Positions 1 through 6,458 are shown, counted from the first letter of the stretch. The stretch: DNA of 6,653 nucleotides from an uncultured Treponema sp. (GCA_905236315.1 CAJOPO010000162.1:1-6653), one strand, 5' to 3'. Made by a program: numbers and translations. The notes: generated by a model not told the origin, from the sequence alone.

Positions 1-33
1 GTTGTAAGTCGCGCTATTATAGCGACTTACAAC
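1..33. repeat. 33-bp palindromic repeat, left copy
   Basis: The perfect 12-bp arms GTTGTAAGTCGC and GCGACTTACAAC flank a 9-nt centre, GCTATTATA. The centre can also pair internally (CGCTA/TAGCG), giving a 9+5 bp stem with a 2-nt bulge. The first 31 bases recur exactly, in the same orientation, at the right end of the window. The adjoining TCGCA (34-38) mirrors TGCGA at 6617-6621 beside the right copy, so the full repeat is probably longer than 33 bp and runs past the window edge. No T-run follows, so it is not a classical terminator. Its role is unknown. Confidence 0.85.
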
Positions 34-38
34 TCGCA

Positions 39-81
39 GGAACCTCGAAAAACTTTCTGAAAGGGAGTTTTTCGAGGTTCC
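39..81. repeat. Perfect 16-bp stem hairpin before the small-gene pair
   Basis: The arms GGAACCTCGAAAAACT (39-54) and AGTTTTTCGAGGTTCC (66-81) are perfectly complementary around an 11-nt loop, and the loop has a small inner CTTTC/GAAAG stem. The hairpin ends 12 nt before the SD of the first small gene. It could terminate transcription coming from outside the window, although only a weak T-rich stretch follows on the plus strand. It could also act as a 5'-leader structure or be part of a dispersed repeat. The stem core resembles that of the hairpin at 6578-6605. Confidence 0.8.
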
Positions 82-93
82 CTTCATTTTGAA

Positions 94-99
94 AAGGAG
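94..99 (+). promoter_or_regulatory. Ribosome binding site of the first small gene
   Basis: AAGGAG lies 8 nt before the ATG at 108. It is a strong Shine-Dalgarno site and fixes the start of the 75-residue gene. Confidence 0.85.
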
Positions 100-107
100 A
101 TTTTCGT

Positions 108-335
108 ATGATTCCTGAAATTACTCAAAAAAATGTGCATATTTTTATTCCCTATAAAGTTTCAAAAATCTGTGCAGAAATTTGCAAGAAAGAGCATGTT
201 TCAGCATTGCAAGCGATAGTTCGTTTTTATAAAAGCAAGGTTGCGCGTTTACTAGGCGAAGAGGACACTAAACTATGGCAATTAGGATGGGTTGCGCTGT
301 ACGAAATGTATGAGGAAGAACAAAATGAAAACTGA
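108..335 (+). CDS. Small DUF3791-associated protein (putative toxin-antitoxin-like component)
   Basis: This gene encodes a 75-residue cytosolic protein with no signal peptide or membrane segment. The ATG has a strong SD (AAGGAG, 8 nt upstream). The middle reads FYKSKVARLLGEED (about residues 41-54) and a conserved-looking WVALYEMYEEE follows (about 61-71). From memory, this resembles the pattern FYxSxxxxLIxEG...YLxEELxxE in the roughly 70-residue proteins that accompany DUF3791 and DUF3990 genes in Firmicutes and spirochaetes. The next gene, a DUF3791 member, overlaps it by 11 nt, which indicates translational coupling and supports that reading. In such loci DUF3990 is a predicted ADP-ribosyltransferase-like toxin; none is visible here. 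The gene is clearly real, but its function is inferred only from association. Confidence 0.75.
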   Translation: MIPEITQKNVHIFIPYKVSKICAEICKKEHVSALQAIVRFYKSKVARLLGEEDTKLWQLGWVALYEMYEEEQNEN

Positions 336-534
336 GGATAAGACGTTCTGGCTTTCATGGTGCATTGAAGAATATGCGGCAGAAAAAAATCTCCCTTCAG
401 CTGATGTTGCTGCTATGTTTGAAAAATTGGGTGTTCTTTATTATCTTTCTGACAACGCGGCAATTCTGCATACACAGGGGAAGAATTATATTCTTGGAAG
501 CATTGAGGATTTCATTTCAACTGTTACATTATAA
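325..534 (+). CDS. DUF3791 family small protein
   Basis: This gene encodes a 69-residue protein, the usual length for DUF3791. The C-terminal half carries the family signature AAILHTQGKNYILGSIEDF (about residues 45-63), and the N-terminal part is helical and rich in aromatic residues (FWLSWCIEEYA). I chose the ATG at 325, which has GAGGA 8 nt upstream, over the in-frame ATG at 292; the extra 11 residues from 292 (MRCTKCMRKNK) are out-of-frame reading of the upstream gene. DUF3791 proteins are usually encoded beside a DUF3990 protein and another small protein and are presumed antitoxin-like partners; this is an inference, not demonstrated biochemistry. Here no DUF3990 gene follows. The last 11 nt overlap the 3' end of the MEMO gene on the opposite strand. 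Confidence 0.85.
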   Translation: MKTEDKTFWLSWCIEEYAAEKNLPSADVAAMFEKLGVLYYLSDNAAILHTQGKNYILGSIEDFISTVTL

Positions 535-1429
535 AGAAAGAAAAAAAGTAACTGGTAATATCTGTGTCCACACTAAAGCCTGAAAGTTCGTAGGAATTTG
601 TGTGGCAAAAAATATGCGCTTTTGCCTTTTCGCTTAGAAAACTTGCTAAAACATACATACAAGGTCGATTATCACAGCCACAATATATCCATGAGCTACT
701 AGAAGGATTTTCAAAGAATAATGCACTCCTATTATCCGTAATAGTAGTTTGCTCAATATTTCCGTGATGAGAAAAGTCTGTTGAAATGAGTAAAAAGTTT
801 TTTTCTTGCTCCCTTTTAGTAAAATAGGGCTTTAATGCACAGTATAATTTTTCTGCGTCAACTTGATTCAAAGGCGGCTCTCCCTTTACGGCTATGGCGC
901 AAACTGTTGCCTTAGGAAAATACTTTGCAATATAAGGAATAAGGGTACTAACACCGTGTTCTATAGAAAAAACTCTTTCTTCGTATTCCACTCCCAAAGC
1001 TTGAGCAATAGCTTTCTCTACCTTTGCATTTGTTGCCACTTTTACATTTCCGCAATCCCAAGAGCAGTTTGCAAGCGACCAGCTATATGTAGAAAGTCCA
1101 TAATGAGAAGGACTTATTATAAAAAAAGTTTTTACATTACGTTTTTGTGAAAGAGCATGAAACCACTCGTCTATAACTTCCCCTGCTAAAAGATGATGAC
1201 TTACAGTGCCAGCAAAAGGAATAAAATCTTTTGGCACTTCATTCATTATGGGGCGTGGGTTTAGTACAGGGGCACGTTCATCGTTAGTGCTTGCCCAAGT
1301 GTGCACATCGTACGGAGGGGAGAAATCTTTTTGCTCCATAGCTTTTGTGTGAAAGATATATATAGCGACTATGAAGCAAAAAGTTAAAAATAATATAAGA
1401 AGCAGAGTGAAAAATCTTTTAGTATTCAA
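524..1429 (-). CDS. MEMO-family protein (AmmeMemoRadiSam system protein B-like) with N-terminal membrane anchor
   Basis: This gene encodes a 301-residue MEMO-fold protein, related to the LigB-type extradiol dioxygenases. The family motifs appear in order: HHLLAGEVI (78-86, in place of the PHAG region), IISPSHYG (104-111), EHGVSTLIPYI (157-167), STDFSHHG (216-223) and YCGCDNRP (249-256). The metal ligands known from human MEMO1 (two His and one Cys) probably correspond to H78 or H79, H109 and C250. Residues 1-30 form a basic start plus a long hydrophobic stretch, predicting a signal anchor and hence an exported, membrane-tethered domain, which is unusual for MEMO. The start is TTG, 11 nt inside the end of the DUF3160 gene, without a clear SD, which suggests translational coupling. 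The next in-frame ATG (residue 31) would remove the hydrophobic segment. No AMMECR1 or radical-SAM partner lies in the window. The family call is firm, the function unknown. Confidence 0.85.
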   Translation of the reverse strand: MNTKRFFTLLLILFLTFCFIVAIYIFHTKAMEQKDFSPPYDVHTWASTNDERAPVLNPRPIMNEVPKDFIPFAGTVSHHLLAGEVIDEWFHALSQKRNVKTFFIISPSHYGLSTYSWSLANCSWDCGNVKVATNAKVEKAIAQALGVEYEERVFSIEHGVSTLIPYIAKYFPKATVCAIAVKGEPPLNQVDAEKLYCALKPYFTKREQEKNFLLISTDFSHHGNIEQTTITDNRSALFFENPSSSSWIYCGCDNRPCMYVLASFLSEKAKAHIFCHTNSYELSGFSVDTDITSYFFSFFIM

Positions 1430-4160
1430 ATGATTTTACGTCTGGCGTAAGAATATAATTCTTATCTAGCCATTCTGGAATATATTGCGAAAGATTTGCA
1501 TCTTTTGCATATACAACTTCTTTCCATTCTTCGTCAGAAAGCCTGTTAGATTGCGCTTGTGCAAATTCATAATAACTAAATCCGTAGCCTACAGAAATGC
1601 GCTTTCCACCTTGCCCATCATTAAGCGGAATATATAATCGGTAAGGAGTGCCAACTGCGGTTTCTAGGCATAATTCTATTTCGCTATTCGTAAATACATC
1701 TGCAATGCAAGCCATCTTTAGCTGGTTGTAATCTGTGATTACATCTCCACTATTATAGATGAGAACTAGTCTACCTAACAGGAAACTCACTGTCGCTATC
1801 CATTTATTCTCTTCTTCAGTAATAGCTTCATCTTTAGCTTCTTTTTCTGCAATGTCGAGGGCTTTTTGATAAACTTCAGATAAACTCTCTAAGGCTCGTT
1901 TGTTTTCTGAATCAAGAAGATTGTATCTATTATATACATCTTGTAAACCTTTTACAGAAGCAAGGGAAGCCTTCCAGAAAGGAATATTTGGCTCTATATA
2001 ATTTATGGGAAGAGGAATTGGTTCTGTGCGGAACGTTGGTTCAATATCTCCGCCACCGCCTCTTTCTGCGTAAGACTGCTTTACGTATAAGATTGTGTCG
2101 TGCCTAAGCTCTGCCCAAGTGCCTAATGCTGATAGCTGAACTTTTAGTCCCCACAATGGCGATTGCGTAAAATAAAAACCAGAGCCTTGTTCAAATATTG
2201 CCTGCGTGCGTATTTGATTTAATACTTGATTATAATATGTTTGATTCCAGAATACTTCGTCATTGCTAGCAAACTCTTTTTGTAATTCATACAAGCGTTT
2301 TTTTAAGCCTGTAATCTTGCTGTATTGAGTTTTTTCTAGAGTCTTATCTGCCCATACGGAACCAAATACTTTAGAAATATGTAATCCAGAAGGAAGGGCT
2401 AGAGTGTCTTCATATCCTGGTAGATTGCCTTCTAAGCGAGGAGGAGTTATCCTGTCGTGAATGTAAGAATCCCATGTAAAGCGTTGCCCCAAAAATCTCC
2501 ATCCCATAGGTGCTTTTCTGTTCCAATAATCTCCTTCTGAAGGACCTGTCCAAACTGAGTTTCCTTGTATTGCAGGCGGACGGAGTTTTTCATGGCACAA
2601 CTTCATAAAGTCTTGTAAGTTCTTTAGGTCGCTACTCCAATCGCTAAAGTTTTCTACTTTTTGCTGCGTCCACAAGGGTAAAACATCGCTAAAGCCTAAA
2701 TCATCGCTAAGACCTATTAAATCTGTAATGGGGTCTGCAAGCTGTGTCCATTCACTATAAAGTTCTGGATTTTTGCGCACGGTGTCTACAATAAGGAGGG
2801 CTACAGGTTCCATTTTTCGTGTAAGTTCATTTGTGTTGCTATCAAAATCGCTTTGTGCAATAACAAAATGCATCCTTCCATACCACATATTTGCGCGGAA
2901 ATATGCTTTTAATATGCCGTTTTTTGTGTAATGCCCACGTGGCTTGTATTGACTAAAATCTTCTGCATTGCCAAATATAGCGTCTTTATCTCCGCTTGCT
3001 TCCATTATTAATTTTACATTATCTACTACAGGCTGGGGATAATCTTGCAAGATTTCTTCAAGATTTTTTTCTTTATATTCTACCTGCCTATCCCAATCAT
3101 CACTTTCTTTTTTTTCGGGAGCAGCACGTAGCAAGGCTTGGGCTACTTGAAAATACATAATTGCATTTTGTTTATGTGGCTCTGGGGCATCTGTGTTCTT
3201 TTCAAGGGCATCAATAAAGTCATCTGTAATTTTTAATAATCTTGGTGTAAAAATAACCTCTTCTGTATGCTGCAACATTCTGTCAAAAATTAAATGTTGT
3301 GAATGAGAAGCAAGGTCTGTTGTTATAAATATGGAGTAGCCATTATCTTTTAAATTATTATATAAGTAAATCATATCATCTGGATTGGGATAGTCTTGCG
3401 GGGCAGTTTGTTGAATGGCTAACATATTGTTTTGAAGCGAGGTCTTTACCTGAGTGTCTACTTCCTTGTAACCTGCTATTGCATAGAATTTATCAAAGCG
3501 TCCGTTTGTGCGATATAGCTCTGCTGTAATTTGATTTTGCAGTATATTGCTACTTTCATCTTCTTTTGTGGACATATATAAGTCTGCCCCAAATATATAG
3601 CCACTCTTTCCGTTTACCGTAACTGGATAAAAATAATTATAGTTTCTTTCAAACTCAAACATTCCTGAATAAGCATCGCCTTGTAAACGCTCGCCTGTTA
3701 TTTGAACCAGTGTACCAAGAGGAACAGAAGTTCCATTCATCAAGTCTTCTTTTATACTAGCAGTTCCCCACTGGTCAACTTCAAAGGCTTCTGGAGGATA
3801 TAGTTTTGCAACCTTGCTTGCAACAACTGCTGTTTTACCAGTTGTAATTCCTTGTGTGGGTATGCTAGAAAAGCTTAAGGGGTCTCTTAGATATGAAGAA
3901 TGAAAATCTGTATGGAATATATCATAGGGAATAATGGCAGGCTCTTCTACTTGCTCGCCTAGTTCATGTCCTTCTAGCGGAGCATCAGAAACTTCTTTGC
4001 TTATTTCACTTTCGGCACTTGTTTGCATGCTTTCTTTTTGCTCTAAAACGGGCTGTGTGTTTTGTGTTGTGCTTACATTTGCTTCCTTTTTACAAGATAC
4101 AAAACCTAATGCTATGAATAAAAGTATAATTAATCTAATTGTTGTAGGGCTTGTTTTCAT
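1419..4160 (-). CDS. SH3-like/DUF3160 domain lipoprotein
   Basis: This is a large predicted lipoprotein, 913 residues from the ATG at 4160 or 917 from the ATG at 4172. In 917-residue numbering, a basic/hydrophobic signal peptide ends in GFVSC with lipidated C27. Phe at -3 fits the relaxed spirochaete lipobox. An acidic, low-complexity linker follows (30-80). Residues 110-200 resemble a bacterial SH3 domain, ending GKSGYIFGADLY. Residues 215-880 match DUF3160: FITTDLASHSQHLIFDRML (282-300), RGHYTKNGILKAYFRANMWY (412-431), LPSGLHISKVFGS (593-605), and a well-conserved ALGTWAELRHDTILYVKQSY (682-701) followed by AERGGGG. Neither start has an SD. I prefer 4160 because it gives a standard signal peptide. 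The MEMO gene follows with an 11-nt overlap. DUF3160 has no established activity; a helical, envelope-located binding or enzymatic role with MEMO is only an inference. Confidence 0.88.
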   Translation of the reverse strand: MKTSPTTIRLIILLFIALGFVSCKKEANVSTTQNTQPVLEQKESMQTSAESEISKEVSDAPLEGHELGEQVEEPAIIPYDIFHTDFHSSYLRDPLSFSSIPTQGITTGKTAVVASKVAKLYPPEAFEVDQWGTASIKEDLMNGTSVPLGTLVQITGERLQGDAYSGMFEFERNYNYFYPVTVNGKSGYIFGADLYMSTKEDESSNILQNQITAELYRTNGRFDKFYAIAGYKEVDTQVKTSLQNNMLAIQQTAPQDYPNPDDMIYLYNNLKDNGYSIFITTDLASHSQHLIFDRMLQHTEEVIFTPRLLKITDDFIDALEKNTDAPEPHKQNAIMYFQVAQALLRAAPEKKESDDWDRQVEYKEKNLEEILQDYPQPVVDNVKLIMEASGDKDAIFGNAEDFSQYKPRGHYTKNGILKAYFRANMWYGRMHFVIAQSDFDSNTNELTRKMEPVALLIVDTVRKNPELYSEWTQLADPITDLIGLSDDLGFSDVLPLWTQQKVENFSDWSSDLKNLQDFMKLCHEKLRPPAIQGNSVWTGPSEGDYWNRKAPMGWRFLGQRFTWDSYIHDRITPPRLEGNLPGYEDTLALPSGLHISKVFGSVWADKTLEKTQYSKITGLKKRLYELQKEFASNDEVFWNQTYYNQVLNQIRTQAIFEQGSGFYFTQSPLWGLKVQLSALGTWAELRHDTILYVKQSYAERGGGGDIEPTFRTEPIPLPINYIEPNIPFWKASLASVKGLQDVYNRYNLLDSENKRALESLSEVYQKALDIAEKEAKDEAITEEENKWIATVSFLLGRLVLIYNSGDVITDYNQLKMACIADVFTNSEIELCLETAVGTPYRLYIPLNDGQGGKRISVGYGFSYYEFAQAQSNRLSDEEWKEVVYAKDANLSQYIPEWLDKNYILTPDVKSFEY

Positions 4161-4167
4161 AAAGATG

Positions 4168-4196
4168 AGCATAACACATCGTTATTATTGTGTCGA
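4168..4196 (-). promoter_or_regulatory. Candidate promoter of the DUF3160-MEMO operon
   Basis: Read on the minus strand, TCGACA (4196-4191) is separated by 17 nt from TATGCT (4173-4168). Transcription would start close to the ATG at 4160, giving an almost leaderless mRNA, which fits the absence of an SD. A second option, TTTACA (4210-4205) with TAATAA (4187-4182) at 17-nt spacing, also gives a very short leader. Both are moderate matches in AT-rich sequence, and read-through from the beta-helix gene is an alternative. Confidence 0.35.
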
Positions 4197-4231
4197 TAGT
4201 TTTGTGTAAAATGAGCGGTGTATGTTTTAGC

Positions 4232-4250
4232 CCCCGAAATAAATTCGGGG
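4232..4250. repeat. CCCCGAA/TTCGGGG palindrome between the beta-helix and DUF3160 genes
   Basis: The 7-bp arms CCCCGAA (4232-4238) and TTCGGGG (4244-4250) flank a 5-nt loop in the 112-124 nt gap between the two minus-strand genes. It lies 34 nt downstream of the beta-helix stop codon and could be a weak terminator or mRNA 3'-end structure, but no T-run follows on the minus strand (GGCTAAAACA). Read on the minus strand, the sequence encodes the peptide PEFISG, which I recall from spurious ORFs over a palindromic intergenic repeat found in many bacterial genomes. Confidence 0.6.
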
Positions 4251-4284
4251 TAACAGCACTTTCATTGGGGACAACAGGAGTACG

Positions 4285-6030
4285 CTATAGTAATTTATAA
4301 CTTTGCACTACAAATTGAGTGTATTGCTCATTAGGAGCAGCTGGGGCAATAAAACCTCTTACTTCCACAGTTTTTCCGTTAAGGCTTTGTAACTCTTCTG
4401 CGCTTATATTACTAGGTGGAGCAGGTGGCTCCTTTTGCATTCCCATCTCTTTATTGCTTGGGGGAGGAGGCATATCTGGCTTTTTACCCTGCGCCCCGTG
4501 AGCGTCATTTGGTAAACCTGGTCTATCTAAACTAAGAAGGTATTCACTTCCTTCTGTATCTTTTAATATAGCAAGCGTTTTTCCATTTTCAGTTAAAATA
4601 GATACAGTGCCTTTTATTGTACTAGGTTGCATTTTTTGTGGAGTGGGTAAGGAATCTTTTACAGAAACTTCTTTTGTTTCCATAGCCACACCTTCTAGTC
4701 TGCCACCATCTTTTAGCGTTATTATTCTTGCGGCTAAATAATTGTTTGCACTAGCATTTGTGTTATAGTAAAGCGTATAACCATTAGAAATGATATTTGA
4801 AAAAGTTTTGTCTTCGTCTACAAGTTCGTTTATATAAGAGTTACCTGTAAGGACTAGTTTTGCATTCTTTGAAAGTTTTAAGTTTACCTTTCCTTCTGCA
4901 TTAGCGTTTATTTTACCTGTTAGACTAGTTCCTTTATCAAGATTTAAGGCAATGGAACTTATGGAGTCGCATAAAATATCGCCTACAAGATTTTGCTTTT
5001 GAGCATTAAATGTAAGAGTGCCACCGTTTGCACCTCTTTGCCCCCAGCCGCGTTCGCTGTTGTTTCCACTAGATTGAATTAGGACTCCAGAAGGATATTC
5101 TAGCGAAGTATTACTTATGTTAATTACAGCTTGCGTGTTTGTAATGTAAAAGAAGGGCGTGTTTGATAAACTTTTTAATGATGAGTTTTTTACTGTAAAC
5201 ACACTAGTTCCTTGATTTGCATCTCCACTCATGCTTTGGTAAAGCATAACGGCGCGCTCTCCATTCCCTTCTAATGTGCTTTTGTCTATGGTTATAGAAT
5301 TCTTCCCTTCTATGACGGCTATTTCTGAATTAGTAGCCTTGCCTGTTAGATTTTTTACACTTATGTTACCTGTAGAATATATAACAGGAGAGCCTTCTCC
5401 CTGTGTAGTGGCACTTCCATTTCTTACAGTAACGGTGCCTTCGCCTCTCTCTGTAGCAAAGGCTGCGCAGTGTGCGCCTTTTGTGTTTATGTCTACACTA
5501 TCTGCTGTAATAACGCCACCGTAAGTGGAATCTAAACCGCGGGAAGAGTTTTCTGTTGTAGTTATTTTTATATTTTTAATGGTGATTACAGAGCCTTCTC
5601 CTGTTGAAAATACTGCATTTGCACCGTCTGCACTACTTGTTATGGAAACATCCTTTAATGTAAGGTGGCTTCCTCCTTTTGCTACTACGGCTGCATTTAG
5701 TCCATAAAAATTGCTTTGACCATCATTAGATGAGTCGCCTACCTTAGTTAATACAGATTTTAACACTTGTGCTTTTGCCGCATTCTTTATGAGCAAAACA
5801 TTTTCATCTGCATTATTTGAAGAAAGCTCTTGACCGCTTAATTTTTGTGTAGATGATGTTTTAGAGCCATCAACTGTATATGTGGCCTCTAGTTCAGGTT
5901 CTTGTTCATTTGGTACGCTGCCAAACTGTGCTCCCTCTGGTGGCATAGGTTGTGCAAACATAAAACTTGTAGAAGCACAAAGAAATACTAAAGTGCGTAA
6001 AAAAGTAGAATGTCTTTTTGTTTTTTTCAT
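4285..6030 (-). CDS. Secreted right-handed beta-helix protein with proline-rich linker and C-terminal beta domain
   Basis: This gene encodes 581 residues. The N-terminus is a signal peptide: a basic MKKTKRH start, a hydrophobic core, and likely cleavage near FMFA-QP (residue 26). Residues about 75-440 form a pectate-lyase-like parallel beta-helix. Rungs of roughly 25 residues begin near 120, 145, 170, 196, 220 and 242, with recurring motifs such as GEGSVITIKN, RGEGTVTV and EGKNSITIDKS, and the helix ends in NGYTLYYNTNASANNYLAAR. Related beta-helix proteins are frequent in gut and oral anaerobes and are annotated as hypothetical or adhesin-like. Residues 465-581 form a small beta-rich, possibly OB-like domain (NGKTVEVRGFIAPA, YTQFVVQSYKLL) interrupted by a Pro-rich insert, PDMPPPPSN...EPPAPPS (518-539). 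No catalytic motif, lipobox, LPxTG or autotransporter barrel is seen. A surface or periplasmic binding role is inferred. The start is fixed by AGGAG 8 nt upstream. Confidence 0.85.
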   Translation of the reverse strand: MKKTKRHSTFLRTLVFLCASTSFMFAQPMPPEGAQFGSVPNEQEPELEATYTVDGSKTSSTQKLSGQELSSNNADENVLLIKNAAKAQVLKSVLTKVGDSSNDGQSNFYGLNAAVVAKGGSHLTLKDVSITSSADGANAVFSTGEGSVITIKNIKITTTENSSRGLDSTYGGVITADSVDINTKGAHCAAFATERGEGTVTVRNGSATTQGEGSPVIYSTGNISVKNLTGKATNSEIAVIEGKNSITIDKSTLEGNGERAVMLYQSMSGDANQGTSVFTVKNSSLKSLSNTPFFYITNTQAVINISNTSLEYPSGVLIQSSGNNSERGWGQRGANGGTLTFNAQKQNLVGDILCDSISSIALNLDKGTSLTGKINANAEGKVNLKLSKNAKLVLTGNSYINELVDEDKTFSNIISNGYTLYYNTNASANNYLAARIITLKDGGRLEGVAMETKEVSVKDSLPTPQKMQPSTIKGTVSILTENGKTLAILKDTEGSEYLLSLDRPGLPNDAHGAQGKKPDMPPPPSNKEMGMQKEPPAPPSNISAEELQSLNGKTVEVRGFIAPAAPNEQYTQFVVQSYKLL

Positions 6031-6038
6031 ATCTTATA

Positions 6039-6043
6039 CTCCT
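6039..6043 (-). promoter_or_regulatory. Ribosome binding site of the beta-helix gene
   Basis: AGGAG on the minus strand lies 8 nt before the ATG at 6030. It is strong and well spaced and fixes this start. Confidence 0.85.
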
Positions 6044-6144
6044 AATAAAAAGTGTAATGGTAAACTTGTTTGTAACATCACTAATTACAGTATAAAAAAT
6101 ATCTTAAAATAAACTTTGTTAAAATAGCTTATTTGGATTAAAAC

Positions 6145-6157
6145 AGTTTATTAAACT
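6145..6157. repeat. Small palindrome AGTTTA-T-TAAACT
   Basis: A perfect 6-bp inverted repeat around one base, 115 nt upstream of the beta-helix start codon. It could be an operator, but in AT-rich DNA this can arise by chance. Confidence 0.3.
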
Positions 6158-6207
6158 CTATTACAAAAAATTATGACTGCTAGAGGGATTTTGTAAAGTA
6201 GTTTCTT

Positions 6208-6230
6208 GCTCTTACGCTTGTGCATAGAGC
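6208..6230 (-). other. Hairpin in the beta-helix leader
   Basis: On the minus strand, GCTCTATGC pairs with GCGT-A-AGAGC around an ACAA loop: 9 bp including one T-G pair, with a single bulged A. It is the most GC-rich stem in the leader. It belongs to no RNA family that I recognise. Confidence 0.4.
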
Positions 6231-6391
6231 CGAATGTACCGTGTTACCTTTGTTTGTATATGAATGGGATAGAGATATCTGCACAAAGGGGAGTATAACT
6301 TAGTTAGATTATAGTATTAAGTTTAGGTAGTGAGAAATGAACATATAATTAGTGGTGAGAGAGGGTATTTAGGTAGGTTGTAATTTTAATT

Positions 6392-6408
6392 GCATATATA
6401 ATATATGC
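6392..6408. repeat. Palindrome GCATATAT-A-ATATATGC just downstream of the promoter
   Basis: A perfect 8-bp inverted repeat around one base. It would lie at about +15 to +31 of a transcript starting near 6423, a typical place for a repressor site or an initial 5' stem-loop. The low complexity of the sequence lowers confidence that it is functional. Confidence 0.45.
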
Positions 6409-6429
6409 TAATAGGAATCCAACTTCATT

Positions 6430-6458
6430 ATTATAGCACAAGACACAGAAAGTGTAAA
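6430..6458 (-). promoter_or_regulatory. Strong sigma70-type promoter reading toward the beta-helix gene
   Basis: On the minus strand, TTTACA (6458-6453) is followed by a 17-nt spacer and a perfect TATAAT (6435-6430), preceded by TGC, an extended -10. The predicted start near 6423 lies about 393 nt upstream of the ATG at 6030. No other gene lies between, so the transcript is either a long leader or a separate small RNA. Confidence 0.7.

Noticed and set aside
1..33. XerCD dif-like site
   Set aside because: The arms are perfectly complementary over 12 bp with a 9-nt centre and do not resemble the roughly 28-bp dif layout with its TTATG-type arm; there is also no mobile-element gene.
1..81. Integron attC recombination site (chromosomal integrons are known in Treponema denticola)
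   Set aside because: The palindrome ends in TTACAAC and begins GTTGTAA, which do not fit the RYYYAAC and GTTRRRY core sites, and no integrase or cassette array is visible.
292..324. Longer start for the DUF3791 gene at 292
   Set aside because: The extra residues are an out-of-frame reading of the upstream gene, and the ATG at 325 has a well-placed SD and gives the normal family length.
481..495. AAGAAT-TAT-ATTCTT stem as terminator for the small-gene pair or MEMO
   Set aside because: It has only 6 AT-rich base pairs, lies inside the DUF3791 coding sequence and has no T-run.
863..1150. Open reading frame on the plus strand within MEMO
   Set aside because: It lies opposite a well-supported conserved gene, is Cys/Arg-rich with no recognisable domain, and is a shadow frame. 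The same applies to the plus-strand frames at 3934-4209, 4319-4501, 5276-5524, 5525-5707 and 5882-6112, and to 365-583 over DUF3791.
6089..6094. TATACT as a proximal -10 for the beta-helix gene
   Set aside because: The hexamer is good and sits about 60 nt before the ATG, but no -35-like sequence occurs at 16-18 nt spacing in this AT-rich stretch; it is too weak to annotate.
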